Positions 40,801 through 49,549 of a stretch of 64,000 nucleotides of DNA are shown piece by piece (position 1 is the stretch's first letter; each line of letters begins with the position of its first letter). Position numbers and translations under genes: made by a program. The stretch covers positions 1-64,000 of the forward strand of contig DASXVO010000070.1 in assembly GCA_036504215.1 (NCBI GenBank). Direction: 5' to 3'. The notes beneath the pieces were generated by a model that saw nothing but the letters and a program-made list of their open reading frames with translations, did not search any database and had not been told where the DNA came from. Source of the DNA: Vicinamibacterales bacterium (GTDB lineage Bacteria; Acidobacteriota; Vicinamibacteria; Vicinamibacterales; Fen-181).

Positions 40801-43800
40801 GAACCGGAGCGCCGCTGCCAGGCATCTCCGTCTCGATCTACAGCGACACGGGGGCGATGGTCGGAAGCTTCGTCACGACGGACGTCAACGGCGTGTTCGC
40901 GACGAATGCCGGCCTGACCCCCGGGAACTACTTCCTCAGAACGGAGGCCACGTCCGGGTACATCAACCAGGTGTACAGCGGGCTGACGTGCGCGTCCTCG
41001 TGTCCGCTGGCGACCGACGGCACGCCGGTCGCGGTGACCGCCGGCGCCACGACGTCCGGCATCGCCTTCACGTTGCCGGCTACCGCCACGATTAGCGGAA
41101 CGATCACGGCCGCGGGAAGCGGCTCGCCGATCGCGGGCGTGACGGTGAACGTGCTCAACAGCTCTGGTTACTCGGCCGGCTCGGCGGTGACGAACGGGAC
41201 CGGAGCCTACGTGACGACCGTACCACTCGTCACCGGCACCTACTACCTGCGGACGGTGAACGCGCTCGGCTACGTCGACCAGGTCTCCGGCGGGCGGGAA
41301 TGCCCGTTCTCGAGCTGCAGCGCGCTGACGGGGCAGCCGATCGGCGTGACGGCCGGCGTCGCGACGACGGGCGTGGACTTTGCGCTCGGCGTCGGCGGAA
41401 TCGTCACCGGCACGGTGACGGCGGCCGGCAGCGGCGCCCGCCTCGCCGGCGTGTCGGTGACCATCGCCTCGAGCGCGGGCAGCCTGAGCACGACGACGAA
41501 TGCGGCGGGCGTCTACGCGACGCAGACGGGCCTGCCGACCGGTACCTACTTCGCCATGATCTACGGGACATCGGGCTACCTCGGGCAACTCTACGGCGGC
41601 CAGATCTGCGGCACATCGTGCCCGTCGACCATGTCCGGGCAGCCGTTCGCCGTGACGGCGCCGCAGACGACGTCTGGAATCGACTTCAGCCTGGCGGCCG
41701 GCGGAATCATCACGGGCACGGTGAGGGCGAGCGGCACGAACGATCCGCTGGCCGGGGTCTCGGTCTCGATCCTGAATTCGAGCGGCGGTGTCGTGAACAC
41801 CGTGGGCACCAACGGCGCCGGCGTCTACAGGACCACGACGGGTCTGCCCACCGGGACATACTACGTGCGGACGGCGAGCCAGCCTGCGTACATCGGCCAG
41901 ATCTACACCGGGGCGGATTGCCCGGCGGCAACGTGCCCGATCACGCTGGGCACGCCGGTGCCGGTGACGGCTGGCGGAACGACTGCCAGCGTCGACTTCC
42001 TTCTGAAACCGGGTGGCAGGATCACGGGCACCGTCGTCGATGCGGCCACCCTCGTGCCGCTGACGACGACGGTCATGCTCTACGACAGCGTGGGAGTGTT
42101 CGTCTCGTCCACGTCCACCTCCGGCGGCGTCTACACCACTCCGGCGTTGCCGAACGGCTCGTACTTCCTGAAGACGTCGAGCGGAGCGTCGTCGCAGTAC
42201 GTCGATCAGCTCTACAACGGCTTGCCGTGTCGCACCGCCACGTGCCTGGTGACGAACGGCACGCCGGTGAGCATCACGACGGTTGCCACCGTGTCCGGGA
42301 TCAACTTCGCCCTGCCGATGGGCGGCGCGATCCGGGGCACGGTCACGGCAGCCGGGAGCGGCGCACCGCTCGTGAACGTGCCTGTGGTCGCGACCACGGA
42401 CGGAGGTGCCGGCACCGGCAGCACGGTCTACACCGACAGCAACGGCGTCTACATGATCCCCGGCCTCCCAACCGGCGGGTACTTCGTGAAGACGAATCTG
42501 ACGGCCTACGGCTACTTCAACCAGATCTACAGCGGCCTGAACTGCTCGACCTCGTGCCAGGCGGCGACGGACGGCACGCTCGTTGGCGTCACGGCCGGAT
42601 CGACAACCTCGGGCATCAACTTCGCCCTGACGGGCGGCGGGTCGATCGCGGGCACGGTGAGAGCCGCGGGAAGCGGCACGCCGATTCCCGGTGTGACGGT
42701 CCAGTTCTACAACTCCAGCGGAGCCTCTCTCGCGGCGGTCCTGACGAACAGCAGCGGGGTCTACGCGACTGACGTGCCGCTGCCGACCGGCCTCTACTAC
42801 CTCCGAGCATACGGTGCACCGGGGTACGTCGACCAGCTGTACGCGGCGACCAACTGTGTCGGCACGTGCACGGTCACGTCGGGCGCCGCGGTGCCGGTGA
42901 ACGCCGGCGTGCAGACGACGGGCGTCGATTTCGCGCTCTCCCCCGCCGGCACCATTTCCGGAATCGTGACGGCCGCGTCCGGCGGCGCGCCGCTGTCGGG
43001 CGTTCAGGTCGGCGTGTACACGACGGCGGGCGCGCTCGTCGGCTCGACGACGACAAATACCAGCGGCGTGTACGCCACGTCGCTCGGCCTGGCCACGGGG
43101 CTCTACTACGTGCGAGCCGGGGGCGTGGGAACCTTCGTGGGGCAGCTCTACGGCGGCGCCGCGTGCCCGGCCACGCCCTGCACGTGGACATCCGGGACAC
43201 CGGTGGCGGTGACGTCAGCGGTGACGACACCGGGCATCGACATCGCGCTCGTCTCGGGCGGCCAGGTCACCGGCACGGTGACGGCGGCCGGGTCGAGCAC
43301 GCCGCTGCCCGGGGTGGTGATCAGCGTGTATTCGCCCACCGGAAGCTTCGTCTCGTCGGCCACGACGGTCGGCAACGGCAGCTACGCCGTGCAGGGAGTC
43401 CTCGCCGGGTCGTACTACGTTCGCACGACCACCGCGACGGGCTACATCCACCAGATCTACTCGGGTGTGAACTGCGGCCCATCGTCGTGCCCGTTCGCCG
43501 GCGCCACCACGGTAGCTGTCACGGCCGGCGGCACGACCCCGGCCATTGACTTCGCATTGGCTCAGGGAGGCGTCCTCACCGGCGCGGTGACCGCAGCCGA
43601 CACCGGCCTGCCGATCGCGGGCTCGGTCAGGCTCTACGACAGCACGGGAACCTCGGTCACATCATCCGGCCTGAACAGCGCCGGCGTCTTCAGCATTCCC
43701 GGGCTGCCGACCGGCACGTATTACCTGTTCACGTCGAACGCGTCGGGCTACGTGGACAGGCTGTACGCCGACCTGCCGTGCGTGAGCGCCAACTGCGTCG

Positions 43801-46800
43801 CGCGCGAGGGGACGCCGATTGCCGTGACGGCCGGCGCCACGACGGGCGGCATCAACTTCGTGCTGTCACGCGGCGGGTTCATCGGCGGCACGGTGACGGC
43901 TGCGGCGACCGGCGCGTCAATCTACGGCGTGGCCGTGGGGGTCTACAACGCAAGCGGCACGGCGGTCGCCACGGTGGCCACCGACACCAACGGCCTCTTC
44001 ACCACTGCGCCGACCGGGCTCTTGCCGGGCGCCTACTACGTCAAGACGCAGGCCACGGTGCTGTATCTCAACCAGGTGTACTCGGGCGTGATCTGCGGCA
44101 CGTCGTGTCCGTCTTCCTGGCTGGACGCCACACCGGTGACGGTCACCGCCGGAACGACGACGTCGGGCATCGATTTCGCGCTCGGCCGGGGCGGGTCGAT
44201 CTCGGGCACGGTCCGCACATCGGGCGGAACGCCGCTGCCCGGCGTCGGCGTGGTCTTCTTCAACAGCAGCGGCTCGAACCTCGGGCGCGCGACGACGAAC
44301 GCCAGCGGCGCGTACACGACCAACGTACCGCTGCCGGCCGGGATCTACTACCTGCGAACCGTGAACGCCTTCGGCTCGGTCGACCAGTTGTATTCGGGCG
44401 TTCCATGCGCCGACTCCTCCTGCTCGGCGACAGGGGGTACGCCGGTCACGGTGGCGGCCGGCCAGCCCACCACAGGCGTCGACTTCAGCCTGTCGGCCGG
44501 CGGCGGCATCAGCGGAACGGTGACGCGCGGCGGCCTGCCCGTCGCAGGCGCGTCGGTCGCTGCCTACTGGGGCAACGGCAGCACCGCGTACACCGCCACC
44601 ACCGACGCCAGCGGCGCGTATGTGATTCCGTGGTCGCTCGCGGCCGGCTCGTATTACGTGCGAGCGTCGGTGGCGGGATCGCTGCCGCAGGTCTACCCCA
44701 GCCTCAACTGTCCGACGACCACGTGCTATGTCACGATGGGCACGCTGGTGCCCGTGGCCGTCGGCGCGACGACGACAGGCATCGACTTCGCGCTGGCACC
44801 GGGCGGCCGGATCAGCGGCAAGGTGACGGCGGCCGGAACCGGCACGCCGTTGTCGGGCGTGTCGGTTTCCATTTACACGGTCAGCGGGTCATCGACATCA
44901 ACCGTCGAGACCGTCACCACGGGCGGTGACGGCATCTACACCTCCACCGGCACCCTCGGGACCGGCTCCTACGCGGTCAGGGCTGCCAACAGCGGCACGT
45001 ACCTTGGGCAGGTCTACGGCGGCGCGAGTTGTGCGGCAAACGACTGCCGCGTGGCGGCCGGCGCGCTGGTGCCCGTCACGGCCGGCGCGACGACGTCCAA
45101 CATCGACTTCGCGCTCGTCCAGGGAGGCCAGATCTCCGGGACGATCGCCCTGCCCGGAAGCCCGGGCCCGGTGTCGGTCTGCGTGTACGTCTACAACAAC
45201 GCGAGCCAGTACATTTCCAGCAACTGCACGACCACCGGGGTCTACACGACCGGCGTGCTGGCTCCCGGGCAGTACTACCTGCAGACCTACAACTCCGCCG
45301 GCGCGCTCGACCAGGCGTACAACGGCGTCGCGTGCCCACGTGCCACGTGCAGCGCCACGATTGGAACGCCGGTCACCGTCACCGCCGGTGCGACGACGTC
45401 CGGCATCAACTTCTCGCTGCCACCGGGCGGCCTGATCAGCGGGACGGTGACGGCCGCGGGCACCGGCGCGCCCGTATCCGGCGTATCGGTGCAGGTCGTG
45501 TCCGAGACGGGGTCCGGCGTTGGCTCGTACACAACCGATGCCAACGGTTTCTACATGACGTCGGGCGGCCTGCCGACGGGCACGTACTTCCTGACGGCGA
45601 ACTCACGGGCCGGGTACTTCGGTCAGGTCTATCACAGCCTCGATTGCGGCACGTCGTGCACGTCGACGGTAGCCGGCACGCCGGTGAGCGTGACGCTTGG
45701 TGCGATCACGTCGGGCATCGACTTCGCGTTGCCGAAGGGCGGCTCGATCAGCGGCACGGTGACGGCGGCGATTGGCGGGGCACCGCTGGCCGGCGTCAGG
45801 GTATACGTCTACACCAGCACGGGCAGCAACCCCGGGTCGTGGACGACCAACGACAGCGGCCGGTTCAGTGTCGACACCCCGCTCGAGGCCGGCACCTATT
45901 ACCTGCGCGCGTCGAGCCCGCAGGGCTTCGTCGATCAACTCTACGGCGGGACGGCCTGCCCCGGCGGCACGTGCACGGTCACCACCGGAACGCCGGTCAC
46001 GGTGGCGGCATCGACGCCGACGACCGGCATCAACTTCGCGCTCTCGCAGGGCGCCGGCATCAAGGGGACGGTGACCGCGGCCGGCACCGGTGCGCCGCTG
46101 GCGGGCATCAGCGTCACGGCCTACGGCCCGACCGGCACGATGTTCGGTTCGGCCGTCACCAACGGCAACGGCGCCTACTCGATTCCGAACGTGCTGGCAG
46201 CGGGCGACTACTACCTCCAGGCGTCCAACGCGCTCGGCTATCTCAACCAGATCTACAACCAGGTCAACTGCGGCTCGACGTGCCCGCCGACGCCCACGGG
46301 CGCGGTCGTCGCGGTGACGGCCGGAGCCGTGCGAACCGGCATCGACTTCTCGCTGACGCCTGGCGGGAGCATCGCCGGCACCGTGACCGAGGCGGCGACC
46401 GGCCGTCCGGTCAGCAATGCATCCGTCTACGTCTACGACAGCGCCGGAAACCAGGTGCAGTCGCCGAGGACGAATGTCGGCGGCGTCTACACCACGACCA
46501 CCGGCCTCGCCGCCGGCACCTACTACCTGCGCACGTCGGCGGGAAGCGGATACATCGACAAGGTGTACGCCAACGCCACGTGCCCCGCGGGCACGACGTG
46601 CCACGCGATGGCCGGCACGGCGGTCGTTGTCACGCTCGGCGCGGCGACCTCGAACATCAACTTCTCGCTCGACAAGGGCGGCGGGATCAGCGGCACGGTC
46701 ACCGATGCCGCGACGGGTGTTCGGCTGACGAACGTCGAAGTTGATATCTACGATTCGGCGGGCAGCTACATCTCGTACCTCTACACCGACAGCTTCGGCA

Positions 46801-49493
46801 CCCTCTACACCGCTTCCGGCCTGGCCACCGGAACCTACTACCTGAGGACCTATGTCTACGGAAGCGATGGGTACCTCGACCAGGTGTATTCAGGCCTGGC
46901 ATGCGGATCGTCGTGCTCTGCGTCTGGTGGCACGCCGGTCAGCGTGACGGCCGGCGCCACGACCAGCGGTGTTGATTTCGCCCTCGTCAAGGGCGGCACC
47001 GTTTCCGGAACGGTGCGCGAGGCTGGGACGAATCTGCCGCTGGCCGGCGTCAACGTGTCGATCTACGCCGAGACCGGTGTGTTGTTGACAACGGGGACGA
47101 CCAACGGCGCGGGCTTCTATCGCGCCACGGGGATTCCCGCCGGCACCTACTTCGCCAGGACGACGAACTCCAAGGGGTACGTGGACGTGCTGTACCCGGG
47201 AACGGCGTGCGGCACGTGCATCGTCACCAAGGGAACGCCGTTGGCCGTCACGGCGGGCAACGACACCGGCGGCATCGACTTCACACTGCCCGTCGGCGGC
47301 TCGATTGCGGGCACGATCACCGACGAGGCCTCGCACCTGCCGCTGAAGGGCGTCTCGGTCGTGGTCTACGACGGACTCGGTCGCGGCACCACATCGGTCG
47401 TCACCGACGCCGCGGGTGCCTACTCGAAGACCGGCCTGGCGACTGGGAACTACTTCATTCGCACGTCGAACTCCCTGGGCTACGTCGACGAACGGTTCGA
47501 CAACGCCCCATGTCCCGGCGCCTCTTGCATCGTCGTCGAGGGGACGCCGATTGCCGTCACGGCGGGCAGCGCCACGACGGGGAAGGACATCGCGCTGGCG
47601 ATGGGAGGATCGATTGTCGGGAAGGTGACGAGCGCTGCGACCGGGTTCCCGCTGCCGAGCATCTACGTTTATGCCTACGACAGCAGCGGCAGGTCGCTCA
47701 GCAGCGTCAGGACGAACGCCGTCGGCGTCTATACGAGGTCCGGCCTCCCGGCCGGCAACTACTACCTCTACGCGTACGGGTCGGTCGGCTCGACGGGATA
47801 CGTCACGCAGGTCTACTCGGGCGTTGCGTGTCCGCAGTCGACCTGCTCGGTGACGAAGGGGACGGGCGTCACCGTGGCTGCCGGCGTGCCGACTACCGGG
47901 ATCGACTTCGCGATGGATCCGGCAGGAGTCATCACCGGCACCGTGACTCGGGCGGGAAATGGAACGCCGCTGATGAAGGAGTCGGTCTACGTCTACAACG
48001 CAACCGGGCAACTCCTCACGTCGACCACCACCGACGGGTCGGGCACGTATCGTCTGACCGGACTGGCCACAGGGAGCTACTACGTGTGGGCCGGCAGCCG
48101 GTCCTCCGAACCCGTTGGCTACATCGGGCTCCTCTATCCGGCGATTCCGTGCCCGAACGCAACCTGCGTCGTACTCGCCGGAACGCCCGTTGCGGTGTCC
48201 GGCGGGGCGACCACCGCGAACATCAACTTCGCGCTCGCGCCATCGGGCACGATTAGCGGCGCGATTACCGACGGCTCGTCCGGCGCGCCAGTCGTCGGCG
48301 CCAGCGTCTCCGCGTGGGATCAGGCCGGGAAGGTGATCGCCACGATCAGCGCGTCGATAACCGGCACATACACGTTGTCGGGGCTGCCGACGGGGACGTA
48401 CTTCGTGAAGGCGTCGAACACCGCACTTGGCTACGTAGGGAAGGTGTACGCCGCGCTGGTGTGCCCGGGAAGCGCCTGCTCGCCGGCCGCCGGAACACCC
48501 GTGGCGGTAACGGCAGGGGCCGCGACGCCTGGCATCAACATCGCGCTCAGCAAGTCGGCCGGCTCGATCTCCGGCCTCGTCACCGATGCCGCGACGGGCG
48601 GCGGCATCGCAGGCAGCGTCACGGTCAACGCCTACGACGTGCTCGGGCGGGTGGCGGGCTCCACGCCCGTCTCGTCCGGCAGTTACACCATCACCGGGCT
48701 TCCGGTCGGGACGTACCGCGTGGCGACCGCGAACTCGGTCGGTTGGCTCAATCGCATGTACTCGGGCGTGGCCTGCGCCGGGGATTGCGATCCGCGGGTG
48801 GGAACCCCGGTGGCGGTGGCGGCGTCTGCAACGACATGGGGCATCGATTTCGCGCTGACGTTGGGCGGATCCATCAAGGGCACGGTCACAGACAAGACCA
48901 ACGGCGCCCTGGTGCTGCAGGCCTCGGTGCAGGTGTACAACGGCACGGGCGCACTCGTCGCCACGACGCAGACGACAACTGGCAGCTACGCGCTCACCCT
49001 CCCGGCCGGCACGTACTTCCTCCGGACGACGAGCGTGTCAGGCTACAGCAACCAGGTCTTCTCGGGCGTCGCGTGCCCGGGTGGGACGTGCCCGGTCACC
49101 AGCGGCACGCCGGTGAGCGTCGTCGTCGAGACGATGGTGCCGGACGTCAATTTCGTGCTCGACCGCAACCCGCTGGCGTTCACGGACGACCCGCTGCAGG
49201 CGCGCATGACGACGATCAAGGCCGCGCACGTCACGGAGTTGCGCCAGCGGATCGACGACCTCCGCGTGCGCTACTCGCTGCCGGCGTTCTCATGGAGCGA
49301 TGCGCCGCTGGCCGCCGGGGCGACGCGTGTGAAGGCGGCGCACATCGCGGAGCTCCGAACCGCGTTGGACGAGGTGTACGACGCGGCCGTACGCCTGCGG
49401 CCGACCTACACCGGGCCGGCGCCGACGGCCGGGACGGCGGTGTCGGCCGTGCACATCACCGAGGTGCGTGCGGCGATCGCGGACATCTGGTAG
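37866..49493 (+). CDS. Giant secreted protein with ~36 tandem beta-sandwich-like repeats
   Basis: This is a single 3875-residue frame. A signal peptide (LAVIIALLLSVGWANAQTG) is followed by about 36 repeats of roughly 103 residues, counted by hand from the recurring GGxISGTVTAAGTGxPLxGVxV opening. Each unit continues with TNxxGxY, GLPTGTYYxRTSN, GYxxQxYxG, a cysteine pair (CxxxC or CxxxxC), then GTPVxVTAGxTTxGIDFAL. The ISGTV...TNASGxY...TGxYY pattern is that of carboxypeptidase-regulatory/Cna_B-like domains. The last 101 residues form a different domain with three helical repeats (KAAHVTELRQ, KAAHIAELRT, SAVHITEVRA), a C-terminal module I associate with secreted Acidobacteriota proteins. There is no PEP-CTERM, LPXTG or membrane anchor. 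The start is GTG with GGAGG five bases upstream. A structural or adhesive surface role is inferred. Confidence 0.92.
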   Translation: MHERTAPTSIRTLAVIIALLLSVGWANAQTGAISGTVTSAATGLPINGFTIGITVYTSSGGLVGGVWSDTSGVYTMSGLTPGTYYVRISPTGLPGGYLSQIYNGINCGNTCPAVTTGAPVTVTASVTTPNINFSLLTAGFISGTVRDAQTSAPLSNVRVYVYLADGSQYDYVTTLPDGTYRTYNGLATGTYYLRTWNWSNYIDQLYAGTPCPNWVCSLSTGTPVSVTAGSTTAGRDFALAPGGSISGTVTAAGTGTPLASLTVSFYNSGGSLLGSVTTNASGAYATYLGLPSGSYYLKTSGGNGYAGQVYSGQNCGTTCPPATMGTAVQVTAPQAATGVDFALVQNGQITGTVTAAGTGTPIQNASVVAYSLGRNPVSTVTTNASGIYTHSLPPGQYYVRTSNVTGYIDQLYPSLACPASNCYLQTGTPITVAAGAPASNIDFSLAAGGAISGTVTGAVPGTPLLSGVTVTIYDVSGYSKGTATTGADGTYTAAINLPTGSYYAKVTNSPGWAPQVYSAFPCPGGSCPVTNGTPIPVTAGATRSGVSFALAPTGQISGTVRAAGTLAPLTLVSVSACPLGGGNCMSSSTDAGGAYAISGLSAATYYLRTSNYVGYVDQLYPAVTCPNWTCSTSLGAPVVLTSGGALTGKDFTLSQGATVLGSVTAAGSGLPIANVTVDIYNDLGWYVDSTTPGSLGGYTTTVGLPPGTYYARANANSSAYQSQNYQAFDCGASCPSATMGTPLTITGTTSLTNINFALTPTAGVTGTVRSAATGAPIAGVLVHARSASGIILVQGSTNSLGAYTLNVPLTTGTVYVTTANPFGYIDQIYGGGTCVAAACSMRTGTGVPVAAGATVSGIDFSLATGGGIAGLITTAGTGVGLANVSVTVFSAAGTGLTTISTDSSGAYTTVIGLPTGSYYVRTSNSNGYVDQLHSGITCRLGSCTVLTGTPVAVVAGATSSVNFSLARGGAIQGTVRAAGTGAPLPGISVSIYSDTGAMVGSFVTTDVNGVFATNAGLTPGNYFLRTEATSGYINQVYSGLTCASSCPLATDGTPVAVTAGATTSGIAFTLPATATISGTITAAGSGSPIAGVTVNVLNSSGYSAGSAVTNGTGAYVTTVPLVTGTYYLRTVNALGYVDQVSGGRECPFSSCSALTGQPIGVTAGVATTGVDFALGVGGIVTGTVTAAGSGARLAGVSVTIASSAGSLSTTTNAAGVYATQTGLPTGTYFAMIYGTSGYLGQLYGGQICGTSCPSTMSGQPFAVTAPQTTSGIDFSLAAGGIITGTVRASGTNDPLAGVSVSILNSSGGVVNTVGTNGAGVYRTTTGLPTGTYYVRTASQPAYIGQIYTGADCPAATCPITLGTPVPVTAGGTTASVDFLLKPGGRITGTVVDAATLVPLTTTVMLYDSVGVFVSSTSTSGGVYTTPALPNGSYFLKTSSGASSQYVDQLYNGLPCRTATCLVTNGTPVSITTVATVSGINFALPMGGAIRGTVTAAGSGAPLVNVPVVATTDGGAGTGSTVYTDSNGVYMIPGLPTGGYFVKTNLTAYGYFNQIYSGLNCSTSCQAATDGTLVGVTAGSTTSGINFALTGGGSIAGTVRAAGSGTPIPGVTVQFYNSSGASLAAVLTNSSGVYATDVPLPTGLYYLRAYGAPGYVDQLYAATNCVGTCTVTSGAAVPVNAGVQTTGVDFALSPAGTISGIVTAASGGAPLSGVQVGVYTTAGALVGSTTTNTSGVYATSLGLATGLYYVRAGGVGTFVGQLYGGAACPATPCTWTSGTPVAVTSAVTTPGIDIALVSGGQVTGTVTAAGSSTPLPGVVISVYSPTGSFVSSATTVGNGSYAVQGVLAGSYYVRTTTATGYIHQIYSGVNCGPSSCPFAGATTVAVTAGGTTPAIDFALAQGGVLTGAVTAADTGLPIAGSVRLYDSTGTSVTSSGLNSAGVFSIPGLPTGTYYLFTSNASGYVDRLYADLPCVSANCVAREGTPIAVTAGATTGGINFVLSRGGFIGGTVTAAATGASIYGVAVGVYNASGTAVATVATDTNGLFTTAPTGLLPGAYYVKTQATVLYLNQVYSGVICGTSCPSSWLDATPVTVTAGTTTSGIDFALGRGGSISGTVRTSGGTPLPGVGVVFFNSSGSNLGRATTNASGAYTTNVPLPAGIYYLRTVNAFGSVDQLYSGVPCADSSCSATGGTPVTVAAGQPTTGVDFSLSAGGGISGTVTRGGLPVAGASVAAYWGNGSTAYTATTDASGAYVIPWSLAAGSYYVRASVAGSLPQVYPSLNCPTTTCYVTMGTLVPVAVGATTTGIDFALAPGGRISGKVTAAGTGTPLSGVSVSIYTVSGSSTSTVETVTTGGDGIYTSTGTLGTGSYAVRAANSGTYLGQVYGGASCAANDCRVAAGALVPVTAGATTSNIDFALVQGGQISGTIALPGSPGPVSVCVYVYNNASQYISSNCTTTGVYTTGVLAPGQYYLQTYNSAGALDQAYNGVACPRATCSATIGTPVTVTAGATTSGINFSLPPGGLISGTVTAAGTGAPVSGVSVQVVSETGSGVGSYTTDANGFYMTSGGLPTGTYFLTANSRAGYFGQVYHSLDCGTSCTSTVAGTPVSVTLGAITSGIDFALPKGGSISGTVTAAIGGAPLAGVRVYVYTSTGSNPGSWTTNDSGRFSVDTPLEAGTYYLRASSPQGFVDQLYGGTACPGGTCTVTTGTPVTVAASTPTTGINFALSQGAGIKGTVTAAGTGAPLAGISVTAYGPTGTMFGSAVTNGNGAYSIPNVLAAGDYYLQASNALGYLNQIYNQVNCGSTCPPTPTGAVVAVTAGAVRTGIDFSLTPGGSIAGTVTEAATGRPVSNASVYVYDSAGNQVQSPRTNVGGVYTTTTGLAAGTYYLRTSAGSGYIDKVYANATCPAGTTCHAMAGTAVVVTLGAATSNINFSLDKGGGISGTVTDAATGVRLTNVEVDIYDSAGSYISYLYTDSFGTLYTASGLATGTYYLRTYVYGSDGYLDQVYSGLACGSSCSASGGTPVSVTAGATTSGVDFALVKGGTVSGTVREAGTNLPLAGVNVSIYAETGVLLTTGTTNGAGFYRATGIPAGTYFARTTNSKGYVDVLYPGTACGTCIVTKGTPLAVTAGNDTGGIDFTLPVGGSIAGTITDEASHLPLKGVSVVVYDGLGRGTTSVVTDAAGAYSKTGLATGNYFIRTSNSLGYVDERFDNAPCPGASCIVVEGTPIAVTAGSATTGKDIALAMGGSIVGKVTSAATGFPLPSIYVYAYDSSGRSLSSVRTNAVGVYTRSGLPAGNYYLYAYGSVGSTGYVTQVYSGVACPQSTCSVTKGTGVTVAAGVPTTGIDFAMDPAGVITGTVTRAGNGTPLMKESVYVYNATGQLLTSTTTDGSGTYRLTGLATGSYYVWAGSRSSEPVGYIGLLYPAIPCPNATCVVLAGTPVAVSGGATTANINFALAPSGTISGAITDGSSGAPVVGASVSAWDQAGKVIATISASITGTYTLSGLPTGTYFVKASNTALGYVGKVYAALVCPGSACSPAAGTPVAVTAGAATPGINIALSKSAGSISGLVTDAATGGGIAGSVTVNAYDVLGRVAGSTPVSSGSYTITGLPVGTYRVATANSVGWLNRMYSGVACAGDCDPRVGTPVAVAASATTWGIDFALTLGGSIKGTVTDKTNGALVLQASVQVYNGTGALVATTQTTTGSYALTLPAGTYFLRTTSVSGYSNQVFSGVACPGGTCPVTSGTPVSVVVETMVPDVNFVLDRNPLAFTDDPLQARMTTIKAAHVTELRQRIDDLRVRYSLPAFSWSDAPLAAGATRVKAAHIAELRTALDEVYDAAVRLRPTYTGPAPTAGTAVSAVHITEVRAAIADIW

Positions 49494-49498
49494 GGAAA

Positions 49499-49549
49499 TG
49501 CGAGCCAGCCCATTCCGACCCACCTACGGGTTGCGCGAGTTGGCTCGCA
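49499..49549. terminator. Inverted repeat after the giant gene
   Basis: TGCGAGCCA (49499-49507) pairs with TGGCTCGCA (49541-49549), with a small inner ACCC/GGGT hairpin in the loop. It lies between two convergent genes and overlaps the 3' end of the BACON gene. It may act as a shared terminator, although there is no T-run. Confidence 0.45.

Noticed and set aside
37866-49493. Regular ~310-bp periodicity considered as a CRISPR or DNA satellite array
   Set aside because: The repeat is at protein level in one open frame. Units are far too long and diverged for CRISPR.
37866-49493. PEP-CTERM sorting signal expected because the EPS locus is of exosortase type
   Set aside because: The C-terminus ends in a helical AHxxELR domain with no PEP motif, membrane helix or basic tail. 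No exosortase gene is in the window.
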